64,000 nt of DNA from Lachnospiraceae bacterium (lineage in GTDB: Bacteria > Bacillota_A > Clostridia > Lachnospirales > Lachnospiraceae). Location of the stretch: the NCBI GenBank assembly GCA_024690425.1, contig JAILCT010000180.1, positions 1-64,000 of the forward strand, read 5' to 3'. Positions within the stretch are counted from its first letter, which is position 1. Every line of letters begins with the position of its first letter. A program made the translations under genes and the position numbers. The notes beneath the pieces are model-generated. The model ran no database searches. It was not told the origin of the DNA and was given only the letters and a program-made list of their open reading frames with translations. Shown one piece after another: positions 53,945-62,384 of this stretch.

Positions 53945-55742
53945 CTGATCCGTCCGTTTCTTTCCTGTTTTCCGTATTTATCGCTTTATCTATGATAAAT
54001 TCGACTTCCGTATATTCTCCTTCTTCGCTCCTTATGGCAACCACATCATCTCTGTTGCAGTATATCCTTACCCTCTCAATGGTGCCCCACAGACCGAAGC
54101 TTGATTCTTCATCCTTCTCTTTATCGTGCCGGTCCCTGCTGAGGATCTTATCTATCCTGTCCTTACTCATACCCACGCCAGTGTCCCTGACGCACAGATG
54201 TAGGATCCCGTCTTTTTTTCGTGCAGATATCCTTATCTGGCCCTTCTCACCCTTAAGGCGGATACCATGATAGATGGAATTCTCAACAAGAGGCTGGAGG
54301 ATGAGCTTTGGAACGATACAGTCATTTACATCCTCATCTATATCGTATTCATCTTCTATAATATCGCCATATCTTAACTTCTGCAACGCAAGATAGTCCT
54401 TCACTATGTTGACTTCCCTGTAAAGCCTTATCTCCCTTCCGCCCTTGCTGAGGAAATTACGGTAGAAGCTTCCCAGTGTCTCAAGTGCTTCATGTACATT
54501 GCCCGCTCCCGCTTCAAGTGCCATAAATCCTATAGTCTCAAGTGAATTGTAGAGAAAGTGCGGCTTGATCTGTTCCTGAAGCACCCTCAGTTCCGCTCTT
54601 CTCAGTGTCTTCTCCTGGTCAACCAGTGTTTCAATAAGCTCATTTACATGATCGATCATGTTATTGTAGTCGCCCTTGAGCATATTGAGCTCAGCATATG
54701 GGATCTCCGTATCTATCTTCTTAAGCTCTCCGGATCTTCTGTTCTTCTCCATGGCATTTGAAAGCATAAACACCGGCGAAGTTATGTTCCTTGAAACAAA
54801 GGCTCCGACAACTGCCGCTCCGAGTATAAAGATAAGGAGCAGGATCACAAGAACATATATGATCGCATAGGGAGTACCCTCGGTTCCGTACGGGGATACC
54901 CTGATAAGCACAAGCGGAGTATCCTCTATCCTGCTTGAGGCAACCAACGTAAGTCCCTTCTGGTCCTTTACCGTCACAAAAGATGTTCCGCTTAACATGG
55001 ACGAGGAATTAAAGAACCTCTTGTATTCCCTGTTGCCCGCAACATAGGTTCCGTCATATCCCACGACACATATGTTGTCATAATTGAGCTTGTTGAGCAT
55101 CCTGTCTATTACATCGGGCATGATATTCATGAACATTATCCCGGTCCTCTTCTGAGTGTACAGATCGTATATTGCCCTGCCTATCGAGATGACCGAACTT
55201 CCATCCTTCTTCCGGGCTATATGATTGGAATTTAAGGAAATAACAGCCCGTCCCTTGGCTGCACGGATATCGCCCTTCCAATACTCATCATTTATGACAT
55301 TATAATCATAATCGTATGATACGCGGTCTGTTGCCACCATGATAAGGTCTTCCCTGAATACCATGACGGAATCGACCCCTTCCTTTACATTAAGGATATC
55401 CATTATCCCATACCTTGCATCATTTATCATTCCCATGTCGACCGCATCGGCATCCGCACGCAAAAAGGTCGTAAGCCTATGATCGGTCATTATAAGCCTT
55501 GAAATCTCACTGTAATTGTTTATGTTGGACTTAATGGAATCGGACAGGGACGCAAGTTCAGTCTCCGCTTCCCTCACTGCATGGTTTCTTCTCTCATTTT
55601 CCGTAATAAGATAAACGGATATGCCAAATGAAATGATCACTGCAAAGATTATCCCAAGGAAAACCAGTTTAAGGGTTCTTGACAGGGATCTCCCTGTTTT
55701 GTTCTTATCGAAAAATATGCGTTTATCTCTCTCATTACCCAT
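53913..55742 (-). CDS. YesM-like membrane sensor histidine kinase
   Basis: 609 residues. Two transmembrane helices (about 23-47 and 290-315) flank a large extracellular Cache-like sensor domain (48-285). HAMP (about 320-370), the His_kinase domain with QIKPHFLYNSLETI, and a C-terminal HATPase (ENSIYHGI, DTGVGMSKDR) follow. This is the standard partner of YesN, sensing extracellular ligand such as sugars directly or through a binding protein. Confidence 0.93.
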   Translation of the reverse strand: MGNERDKRIFFDKNKTGRSLSRTLKLVFLGIIFAVIISFGISVYLITENERRNHAVREAETELASLSDSIKSNINNYSEISRLIMTDHRLTTFLRADADAVDMGMINDARYGIMDILNVKEGVDSVMVFREDLIMVATDRVSYDYDYNVINDEYWKGDIRAAKGRAVISLNSNHIARKKDGSSVISIGRAIYDLYTQKRTGIMFMNIMPDVIDRMLNKLNYDNICVVGYDGTYVAGNREYKRFFNSSSMLSGTSFVTVKDQKGLTLVASSRIEDTPLVLIRVSPYGTEGTPYAIIYVLVILLLIFILGAAVVGAFVSRNITSPVFMLSNAMEKNRRSGELKKIDTEIPYAELNMLKGDYNNMIDHVNELIETLVDQEKTLRRAELRVLQEQIKPHFLYNSLETIGFMALEAGAGNVHEALETLGSFYRNFLSKGGREIRLYREVNIVKDYLALQKLRYGDIIEDEYDIDEDVNDCIVPKLILQPLVENSIYHGIRLKGEKGQIRISARKKDGILHLCVRDTGVGMSKDRIDKILSRDRHDKEKDEESSFGLWGTIERVRIYCNRDDVVAIRSEEGEYTEVEFIIDKAINTENRKETDGSDEQTIQGNDN

Positions 55743-55768
55743 AGGACCACTATATCATCTTTTTCTTC

Positions 55769-55797
55769 TTTAAGCAAAAGCACAGCCGTGATATAAT
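55769..55797 (+). promoter_or_regulatory. Promoter of the plus-strand hybrid kinase
   Basis: An extended -10 (TG-A-TATAAT, 55792-55797) has a weak -35 (TTTAAG, 55769-55774) and a 17-base spacer, 42 bases before the TTG start. Confidence 0.5.
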
Positions 55798-55839
55798 AAG
55801 AACGTACCCGGCAAATGACCCGACTGAAGGTGAGCCTAT

Positions 55840-58242
55840 TTGATAAAAAAGATAAAGAACTTACTAGATGATCCTAACATGGATCTGCAGAGCAGGTCTT
55901 TCATTCTGTTGTCGGTCATTGCTCTTATAGGATTGATGCTGGCGCTCGTGAGCGGGCTGATAATCGGTCAGGATCCGGCAGCCAACTTTTCCCTTCTTAT
56001 CGAGTTTATCCTGTTCTCCGGCATCATGTTCTGGGCAGTCAATTTTAACAAGCTCAAGCAGGCGATGGTTGTCATAGCTGCCTTTCTTACCTTTGTATTC
56101 CTGCCTTTGGCTTTCTTTACCAGCGGAGGCGCTGCAGGCGGGACTCCCGTATGGTTTGCATTTTCCAATTTCTACATAATCATGATCCTCACAGGGAAGC
56201 CCAAGGTCTTCTTTTTATCCGCCGAGAGCGTGATAATCTGCATCTGCTGGCTGATCGGATACTTTTATCCCGAATATATTACGGAGTTTACCAGGAAAGG
56301 CGCTTATATTGATTCGGCAGCCACACTCTTTATAGTCGGGATCATAATGACTCTCCTCACAAGTTATCAGGCGCTCCTGTTCAAAAAGGAGAATGAACGG
56401 GTGAACAGCCAGAAAAAAGAGATCGAGGAACTGAACCGTTCACAGAACCGCTTCTTCTCAAGTATGAGCCACGAGATACGTACCCCCATCAATTCCATCC
56501 TCGGGCTTAACGAAGTGATCCTTCGTCAGGATGACGCTTCAGATGAGATAATAAGAGACGCTAACAATATCCAGGGTGCGGGCCGGATGCTCCTCTCCCT
56601 GATCAACGATATCCTTGATCTGTCCAAGCTGGAGGCCGGAGGTATGGACATCGTTCCCGTGGATTACAGGATAAGCGATGTTATTTCGGAAGTTATAAAC
56701 ATGATATGGCTCAGAGCCTACGGAAAGGGCCTTACGCTTGAAGCGGATATCGATCCCGGTATCCCGTCCGTCCTGTTCGGAGATGAAGTCCGCTTAAAGC
56801 AGATAATCATAAATCTTTTGAACAACGCGGTAAAGTATACAAGTGCAGGATCTGTGGGGGTCAGCGTTAAGTATGAAAAACCGTTTGATAATCAGATACG
56901 GCTTCTCATATCCGTAACCGATACTGGCATGGGTATAAAGGAGGAGGTTATCCCTGAACTATTTGAGGTGTTTAAACGTGTGGACCTTAAGAAGAACCGG
57001 AACATAGAAGGTACGGGGCTTGGCCTTGCTATTGTAAAGCATCTTGTTGACCTTATGGGCGGAAACATCACGGTAAACAGTGTGTATGGGCAGGGCTCTG
57101 CCTTCATGGTAAGCCTTCTTCAGGATATCGTTGATCCAAAGCCCATTGGCAATATCAATCTGTCCGCTCATGATGCTGTAAGGCAGAAATATACCCGTAT
57201 GTTTACGGCGTCTGAAGCCAGCCTGCTCATTGTTGATGACAACGAGTTAAATCTTGAGGTTGAGAAGAAGCTTATAAAGGATACTCTGATAAATGTAGAC
57301 ACAGCTTCCAACGGTCCGGATGCACTTACTCTCACAATGAAGAAACACTACGATGTTATCTTTATGGATCATCTTATGCCGGAAATGGACGGTGTCGAAT
57401 GTCTTAATAAGATCCGCAGCCAGGAGAACGGCAAGTGCACGGATGTTCCGGTCATCGTATTTACAGCCAATGCCGGAAGCGACAACATAGAACTGTATAA
57501 CAGGGCCGGCTTTAACGGATACCTTATGAAGCCGGCAGCAGGGATCAAGCTTGAAGAGGCTCTCCTTAAATACATCCCCGAAGAAAAGATCAATTTATGT
57601 GAAGTTAAGCAGGCAGACATTGGGGAAGCAGACAATGAGAAAACAGGCAGCAATACCCCTGACACGGCAGAAGCTTATACCGGCTTTGACAGCATAGACG
57701 GTATTGATGTTAAGACGGGTATCGCCAACTGCGGAGACGAGGAAGGCTACAGATCTGTCCTTAGTATCTTCCATGATTCCATCCCCGAAATCTCACAGGA
57801 GCTTAAAAAGTATTATGATTCCGGCGACTGTGAGAATTATACGATAAGGATCCATGGTCTGAAGAGCTCGGCAAGGATCATAGGTGCACACGCTCTCGCA
57901 GAACTTGCCCAGGACCTTGAGAATGCCGGTAAGATGGGCAATGTTGATTTTATAAAGGATCATCATCAGGAGATGATGGATCTGTATATAGGCTATGACA
58001 GTAAGCTTAAAGGATTCCAGAATGCGGATACGGATCCCATTGTTGAGGCGGATCAGAGCCTGATACTCACCATGTATGATGAGATCCTCGAAGCTGCGGA
58101 GGAAATGGACATTGACAGGATGGAGAAAGCCTTTAAGGAAATGGAGGGTTACAGGATCCCCGAAAGCGAAGAAGCCCGGTTCAAAAAAGTAAAGAAATGT
58201 TACGAGAATTTTGATTACGAAGGGATCATATCACTGTTATAG
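55840..58242 (+). CDS. Membrane hybrid histidine kinase with receiver and Hpt (paralogue of the DegV kinase)
   Basis: 800 residues. About six transmembrane helices (20-180) are followed by HisKA (His211), HATPase, a receiver (FMDHLMPEMDG, acceptor near 511), Hpt (IHGLKSSARIIGA) and a C-terminal helical domain (MDIDRMEKAFKEMEGYRIP, FDYEGI). Domain order and sequence parallel the 1138-residue kinase at 43641-47057, but receiver and Hpt are joined directly with no DegV domain. It likely starts with TTG after GAAGGTGAG. It lies divergently from yesM and convergent with the ABC importer. Confidence 0.9.
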   Translation: MIKKIKNLLDDPNMDLQSRSFILLSVIALIGLMLALVSGLIIGQDPAANFSLLIEFILFSGIMFWAVNFNKLKQAMVVIAAFLTFVFLPLAFFTSGGAAGGTPVWFAFSNFYIIMILTGKPKVFFLSAESVIICICWLIGYFYPEYITEFTRKGAYIDSAATLFIVGIIMTLLTSYQALLFKKENERVNSQKKEIEELNRSQNRFFSSMSHEIRTPINSILGLNEVILRQDDASDEIIRDANNIQGAGRMLLSLINDILDLSKLEAGGMDIVPVDYRISDVISEVINMIWLRAYGKGLTLEADIDPGIPSVLFGDEVRLKQIIINLLNNAVKYTSAGSVGVSVKYEKPFDNQIRLLISVTDTGMGIKEEVIPELFEVFKRVDLKKNRNIEGTGLGLAIVKHLVDLMGGNITVNSVYGQGSAFMVSLLQDIVDPKPIGNINLSAHDAVRQKYTRMFTASEASLLIVDDNELNLEVEKKLIKDTLINVDTASNGPDALTLTMKKHYDVIFMDHLMPEMDGVECLNKIRSQENGKCTDVPVIVFTANAGSDNIELYNRAGFNGYLMKPAAGIKLEEALLKYIPEEKINLCEVKQADIGEADNEKTGSNTPDTAEAYTGFDSIDGIDVKTGIANCGDEEGYRSVLSIFHDSIPEISQELKKYYDSGDCENYTIRIHGLKSSARIIGAHALAELAQDLENAGKMGNVDFIKDHHQEMMDLYIGYDSKLKGFQNADTDPIVEADQSLILTMYDEILEAAEEMDIDRMEKAFKEMEGYRIPESEEARFKKVKKCYENFDYEGIISLL

Positions 58243-58248
58243 AATTAT

Positions 58249-58276
58249 AAAAGGGGACGCGTGAGCGTCCCCTTTT
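58249..58276. terminator. Bidirectional terminator between convergent genes
   Basis: A perfect 12-bp stem (AAAAGGGGACGC/GCGTCCCCTTTT) with loop GTGA between the hybrid kinase and the ABC permease works on both strands. Confidence 0.9.
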
Positions 58277-58287
58277 CATGTCTGTAT

Positions 58288-59145
58288 TTAACCCTTAACA
58301 GCACCTGCGATAAAGGAATCCTGGATCCTTCTGCACAGGAAGATGTAAACAATAAGCGTGGGGAAGGTTGCGATAACAAGTGCCGCACCTATGGGACCCC
58401 AGTCTGTTGTGTATGCACCTGACAGAGCCTTGATACCTACAGGCAGTGTCCTGTGCTGGGAATCGGAAATAAATACGTTGGCAAACATAAACTCGTTCCA
58501 GCACTGAAGGAATGCATAGATTCCGATCGTTGCATATGCGGGTTTAAGAAGCGGTACTATTATCTTTCCGAAAGTTCCCCATAAACCACATCCGTCAATC
58601 CTTGCCGCCTCATCAAGGTCAAATGGTATATCTACCATAAAACCGGTACATATAAGGATCGACATTGAAAGAGTAAATGCTGAATAAGGCACGATAAGTG
58701 TCGAATAGTGGTTGAGCCAGTGAAGCTTACTGAGTATTACGTATACCGGTACTATCGATGCCTGAAGGGGGATCGTAAGACCAAGCATAAAGAATGCATT
58801 GGTGAGGTTCGCTCCCCTCCATTTGATCCTGGTTATAGCATAGGTAGCCATCATGGCTGCCATGATCGATATCAGGATTGAAACAACCGTAACCAATACG
58901 CTGTTCACGAAATACAGGCCCATGTTTCCGGTCTTCATAGCGGATACATAGTTAGACCACAACCATTCCTTGGGAAGGCCGACCACATTCTCACCGAATA
59001 TTTCCTCGTTGGATTTCAGAGAAAATGTGAACATGAAATAAATCGGGAAAATATTAATAAATGCCCAGACCACAAGGAGGATATAAGCCAGTACTCTAAC
59101 AGCCGGGTTTGATTTTTTTAATGTGTAATTCTCTTCTAATTGCAC
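58288..59145 (-). CDS. CUT1-type sugar ABC transporter permease (second, MalG-like)
   Basis: 285 residues with six transmembrane helices and the EAA loop (DLDEAARIDGCGLWGTFGKIIVPLLKP, about residues 185-211), which contacts the ATPase. I start at GTG 59145, preceded by AAGGAGGGATGGAAA; a longer ATG-start frame to 59208 would run back into the upstream gene. It lies 13 bases after the first permease gene. Confidence 0.93.
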   Translation of the reverse strand: MQLEENYTLKKSNPAVRVLAYILLVVWAFINIFPIYFMFTFSLKSNEEIFGENVVGLPKEWLWSNYVSAMKTGNMGLYFVNSVLVTVVSILISIMAAMMATYAITRIKWRGANLTNAFFMLGLTIPLQASIVPVYVILSKLHWLNHYSTLIVPYSAFTLSMSILICTGFMVDIPFDLDEAARIDGCGLWGTFGKIIVPLLKPAYATIGIYAFLQCWNEFMFANVFISDSQHRTLPVGIKALSGAYTTDWGPIGAALVIATFPTLIVYIFLCRRIQDSFIAGAVKG

Positions 59146-59158
59146 TTTCCATCCCTCC

Positions 59159-60064
59159 TTATGCTTCTTTGTCCTTAAATGCCGCTGAGATCGCCAGTGC
59201 AAAAGCAAAACACAGAATGATCAGCATGACGGATATTGTGGAACCCATTCCATACCTGTTTCTTAAGAAGAGCATATCCTCAAGCAGGGTAGACGGTACT
59301 TCTGTCTTATGAGTAGGTCCGGCATTGGTTATGATGCGGACAAGGTCATAAGTCTTAAGTGAACCGGTTACCGCGAAGATGACGCTGGTCCTTATTATCG
59401 GCTTGATCGTGGGGATGACCACATACCAATCAACCTGCCAGTTGGTCGCTCCATCAAGCATTGCGGCTTCACGAAGATCCGTCGATACGCCCTTGACACC
59501 TGCATACATAAGGAGCATATGATATCCTACGTACTGCCATATGGTGGGAACCACTACAGACCCGAGTGCTGTCTTGGGATCACCGACCCAGATGTGCTGC
59601 CAGTCTACAAGACCTACTGCTGCAAGAGCCCTGTTTAAGATACCGTAATCAGGATTATATATCTTTAACCACAACTGACCGATAACAACTGTAGAAATAA
59701 GTACGGGCATGAAGAAAACCGTAAGGAAAAACCTCTCTCCCTTATACTTTCGTCCCAGCAGCAATGCAAGAAGCAGAGAAAAAGGAAGCTGGACAAACAC
59801 AGAAAAAAACGCAATGATGAGAGCGTTCTTAAGGGATGTCATCCAGTTGATCGATCCGCTCTTGAACAGATCGATGTAATTCTTGAAACCTATAAATTCT
59901 CCAGGAGAAAAACCATTCCATTTCTGAAAGCTCCTGTATACCGATACGGCTATAGGTGCGATCAGGATACCTACAAACAGAAGTATCGCAGGAAGTAAAA
60001 AAAGAAAGATGTCTAATCCCGTTTTGAATTTCCTGTTTTTTGATTTTGTTTTGTTTTCAGACAT
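59159..60064 (-). CDS. CUT1-type sugar ABC transporter permease (first, MalF-like)
   Basis: 301 residues with six transmembrane helices. The EAA loop is DLREAAMLDGATNWQVDWYVVIPTIKP. The N-terminus is basic, followed by a first helix at about 17-40 (LFLLPAILLFVGILIAPIAVSVYRSF). It pairs with the next gene to form the membrane channel. Confidence 0.93.
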   Translation of the reverse strand: MSENKTKSKNRKFKTGLDIFLFLLPAILLFVGILIAPIAVSVYRSFQKWNGFSPGEFIGFKNYIDLFKSGSINWMTSLKNALIIAFFSVFVQLPFSLLLALLLGRKYKGERFFLTVFFMPVLISTVVIGQLWLKIYNPDYGILNRALAAVGLVDWQHIWVGDPKTALGSVVVPTIWQYVGYHMLLMYAGVKGVSTDLREAAMLDGATNWQVDWYVVIPTIKPIIRTSVIFAVTGSLKTYDLVRIITNAGPTHKTEVPSTLLEDMLFLRNRYGMGSTISVMLIILCFAFALAISAAFKDKEA

Positions 60065-60091
60065 TTTTTAAATACCTTCCGATAATAATTA

Positions 60092-60132
60092 AACCCTTCC
60101 CTGCCTCCCCTAAAGGAGACATGGGAAGGGTT
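60092..60132 (-). terminator. Stem-loop between solute-binding protein and permease genes
   Basis: A 10-bp stem (AACCCTTCCC/GGGAAGGGTT) with an inner CTCC/GGAG stem. The weak U tract suggests partial termination or mRNA stabilisation, which commonly gives more binding protein than permease. Confidence 0.6.
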
Positions 60133-60168
60133 CAAACTTCTAATATCTTATCCTAAGCGGATACGCGA

Positions 60169-61539
60169 TTACCTTAAGTCGCTTGCAAGACCCTCAATGA
60201 AGCCTGCACCGTCGATCTGTGAACCGTATACCTGGTCTACATATGAAAGGTAAACCTGAGCATCGTCAGCTGTCATAGCGGTATCACCAAAGAGTACCAT
60301 TGAATCAGCGTTTGCTACGATCTCAGCAACAGTCTGGGTAAGAGGATTGATCTCGCTCGTATCACCGTAAGGTGTCCATGCAGGAAGTCCACAACCATCA
60401 AGGTATCCGTAATGGCAGATGTACTTACCAAGCTCCATTGCGTAATCAGCTGCCTTGTCAGCGTTAGCTGAAGAAGCTGCTACAGCAAGTGTATCTGAAG
60501 GACCACCGATGAGCTGGCCAAGCTTAGACTTGGAAGAATCGATAACGGGGAACTCGGCAACCTTAACCTTATCCTTGAAGTTCTCATCGCCTGCGAAGTC
60601 TGCACAGTTCCATGTACCATTCATGTAGAATGCGTACTTGCCTGCCATGAAGTTAGCCTTAACTTCGTCGTTTGTAAGACCTATACCTGCGGGATCGAAG
60701 TATTCCTTGGTGATCATTTCCTGGAAAGTATCAACTGCATCAGCAATACCCTGGTTATTCCATGTAGCACCGTTTACGAATACGTCATTGAGCTCAGCAG
60801 CACCGATAGACTTCTCGATGATAGACTCAAGATACTCGGTTACACACCATGTTTCCTTACCTGCACATCCGAAAGGAATGATTCCCTTAGCCTTAAGGTC
60901 GTCACAGCACTTGATGAAGTCTTCGTATGTTCCGGGGATCTCATCGTAGCCTGCTTCCTTAAGAAGATCCATGTTAGCGAAAAGACCAACGATGTTCATT
61001 GTAAGCGGAACACCGTAGTGCTTGCCTTCATAAGTAGAGTTGCCCATCATAACCTCGGGAAGCTCATCCTTATACTTAGCGTAAACATCATCAAGGCAGT
61101 AAACCTTACCTGCGTTTACGAAATCACCAAGGAATGCACATGACCATGTGAAGAAGATGTCAGGCATTTCATCTGCTGATACAGCAGCCTTGATCTTGGT
61201 CTTGTATGACTCGTTCTCAAATGCTTCCCAGTTAAGGGTGATGTTAGGATATAACTCCTGCATGTCAGCGATAGCTGCTTCATAAGAGTGACGGTTTGAA
61301 TCACTCTCGGTAGCTATACACCACATGTTAAGTGTAAGAGCTTCGTCAGAAGCTGCCTCCTCAGCGGGAGCCTCCTCCTCAGCGGGAGCTGCCTCCTCGG
61401 TCTTCTCCTCAGCGGGAGCTGCCTCTTCAGCGGGAGCTGCGGGAGCTGCCTCCGTTGATGCTGCGTTGCCACCACAGGCTGTAAGGGAAATTGCCATAAC
61501 GCCTGCAAGTAACATAGAAACTACGCGTCTCATTTTCAT
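60169..61539 (-). CDS. CUT1-type sugar-binding lipoprotein
   Basis: 456 residues. A lipoprotein signal peptide with lipobox LTAC (Cys22) is followed by an Ala/Pro/Glu low-complexity linker with repeats of AAPAEE (about 28-68), then a type 2 periplasmic-binding fold (about 72-455: LTLNMWCIATESDSNRHSYE). The substrate cannot be assigned. No ATPase gene is adjacent; in Firmicutes a shared MsmX-type ATPase elsewhere usually serves. The ATG follows AAGGAGGTTAGTT. Confidence 0.92.
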   Translation of the reverse strand: MKMRRVVSMLLAGVMAISLTACGGNAASTEAAPAAPAEEAAPAEEKTEEAAPAEEEAPAEEAASDEALTLNMWCIATESDSNRHSYEAAIADMQELYPNITLNWEAFENESYKTKIKAAVSADEMPDIFFTWSCAFLGDFVNAGKVYCLDDVYAKYKDELPEVMMGNSTYEGKHYGVPLTMNIVGLFANMDLLKEAGYDEIPGTYEDFIKCCDDLKAKGIIPFGCAGKETWCVTEYLESIIEKSIGAAELNDVFVNGATWNNQGIADAVDTFQEMITKEYFDPAGIGLTNDEVKANFMAGKYAFYMNGTWNCADFAGDENFKDKVKVAEFPVIDSSKSKLGQLIGGPSDTLAVAASSANADKAADYAMELGKYICHYGYLDGCGLPAWTPYGDTSEINPLTQTVAEIVANADSMVLFGDTAMTADDAQVYLSYVDQVYGSQIDGAGFIEGLASDLR

Positions 61540-61605
61540 AACTAACCTCCTTAATAAAAAATGATTAATGTTTTTATCTAAAGCGGTTGCCCGCCTTGGA
61601 CCTGA

Positions 61606-62163
61606 TTATTTATCCTTCCCCGTCGAGGTCCTTACCATGGGCCATGGGTACTCGATCTTAAGCTCATCCCCATCCTGACTGTAATAAAGGAGCGTGTCCT
61701 CGATGGGGTCCGTATACATGAGCTTTATGGTTCCGGCCTGTTTATCAATGAGGTAATTGCCAAAAAAGATGTTTTCCTCACTGAAGGTCCCTTCTTTAGA
61801 AAACTGGAACTGGTTCCTTCCGTTCTCCTCGATCCACAGACCTACGATACCGCCTCCCTTGCCGTCCTCTTCCCTGTGGTAGACTGCCGGCTTGTAAAAA
61901 TATATCTGATCGTGGGCTTCATCAGCCACATACCTGTGATCCACCGTGTTACCGGATCCGTCTGTCATGCTGATAAAGGTATCGTTCTTAGTATATGTGT
62001 ATTCCTCACCGTCAAGCGTTGCCCTTCCGTCTTCATACAGGACCAGTGCATCTTTCTCGGGTTCGTGGTTATAGGCCCAGTGTTCAGCCTTGTCGCCGCA
62101 CCCGGTAAGGAGAAAGGATACCGCCATTACCGTTGTGAGTGCACTTATCATCAAGTGTTTCAT
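61606..62163 (-). CDS. Small lipoprotein of unknown function
   Basis: 185 residues. A signal peptide with lipobox LLTGC precedes a beta-rich domain (FISMTDGSGNTVDHRYVADE, GIVGLWIEENGRNQFQFSKEG) resembling small secreted Firmicutes lipoproteins. No known family. The ATG at 62163 follows AGGTTTGCTT; a TTG two codons upstream is less likely. Confidence 0.7.
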   Translation of the reverse strand: MKHLMISALTTVMAVSFLLTGCGDKAEHWAYNHEPEKDALVLYEDGRATLDGEEYTYTKNDTFISMTDGSGNTVDHRYVADEAHDQIYFYKPAVYHREEDGKGGGIVGLWIEENGRNQFQFSKEGTFSEENIFFGNYLIDKQAGTIKLMYTDPIEDTLLYYSQDGDELKIEYPWPMVRTSTGKDK

Positions 62164-62284
62164 AAGCAAACCTATCTAATTATCTTATTCACAGATTATA
62201 CATAAAATATACATAATTTAGCCAAGATGTTGAATGTAAAAATTTTACTCTTACAAGCACTTTTTTTACTTCTTGCACACAAGA

Positions 62285-62340
62285 AAAAGAAGTATCGGAA
62301 AATTTTTGTGCATATTGCAAAAATCTCCGACACTTCTTTT
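62285..62340 (-). terminator. Terminator after purL
   Basis: A 9-bp stem (AAAAGAAGT/ACTTCTTTT) is extended by TCGGA/TCCGA and an AT-rich inner stem. It is followed on the minus strand by TTTTTCTTG, 45 bases after purL. Confidence 0.75.
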
Positions 62341-62384
62341 GTTAACAATACCGAATTTGTTTAATGACCTGACAAATTATTACA

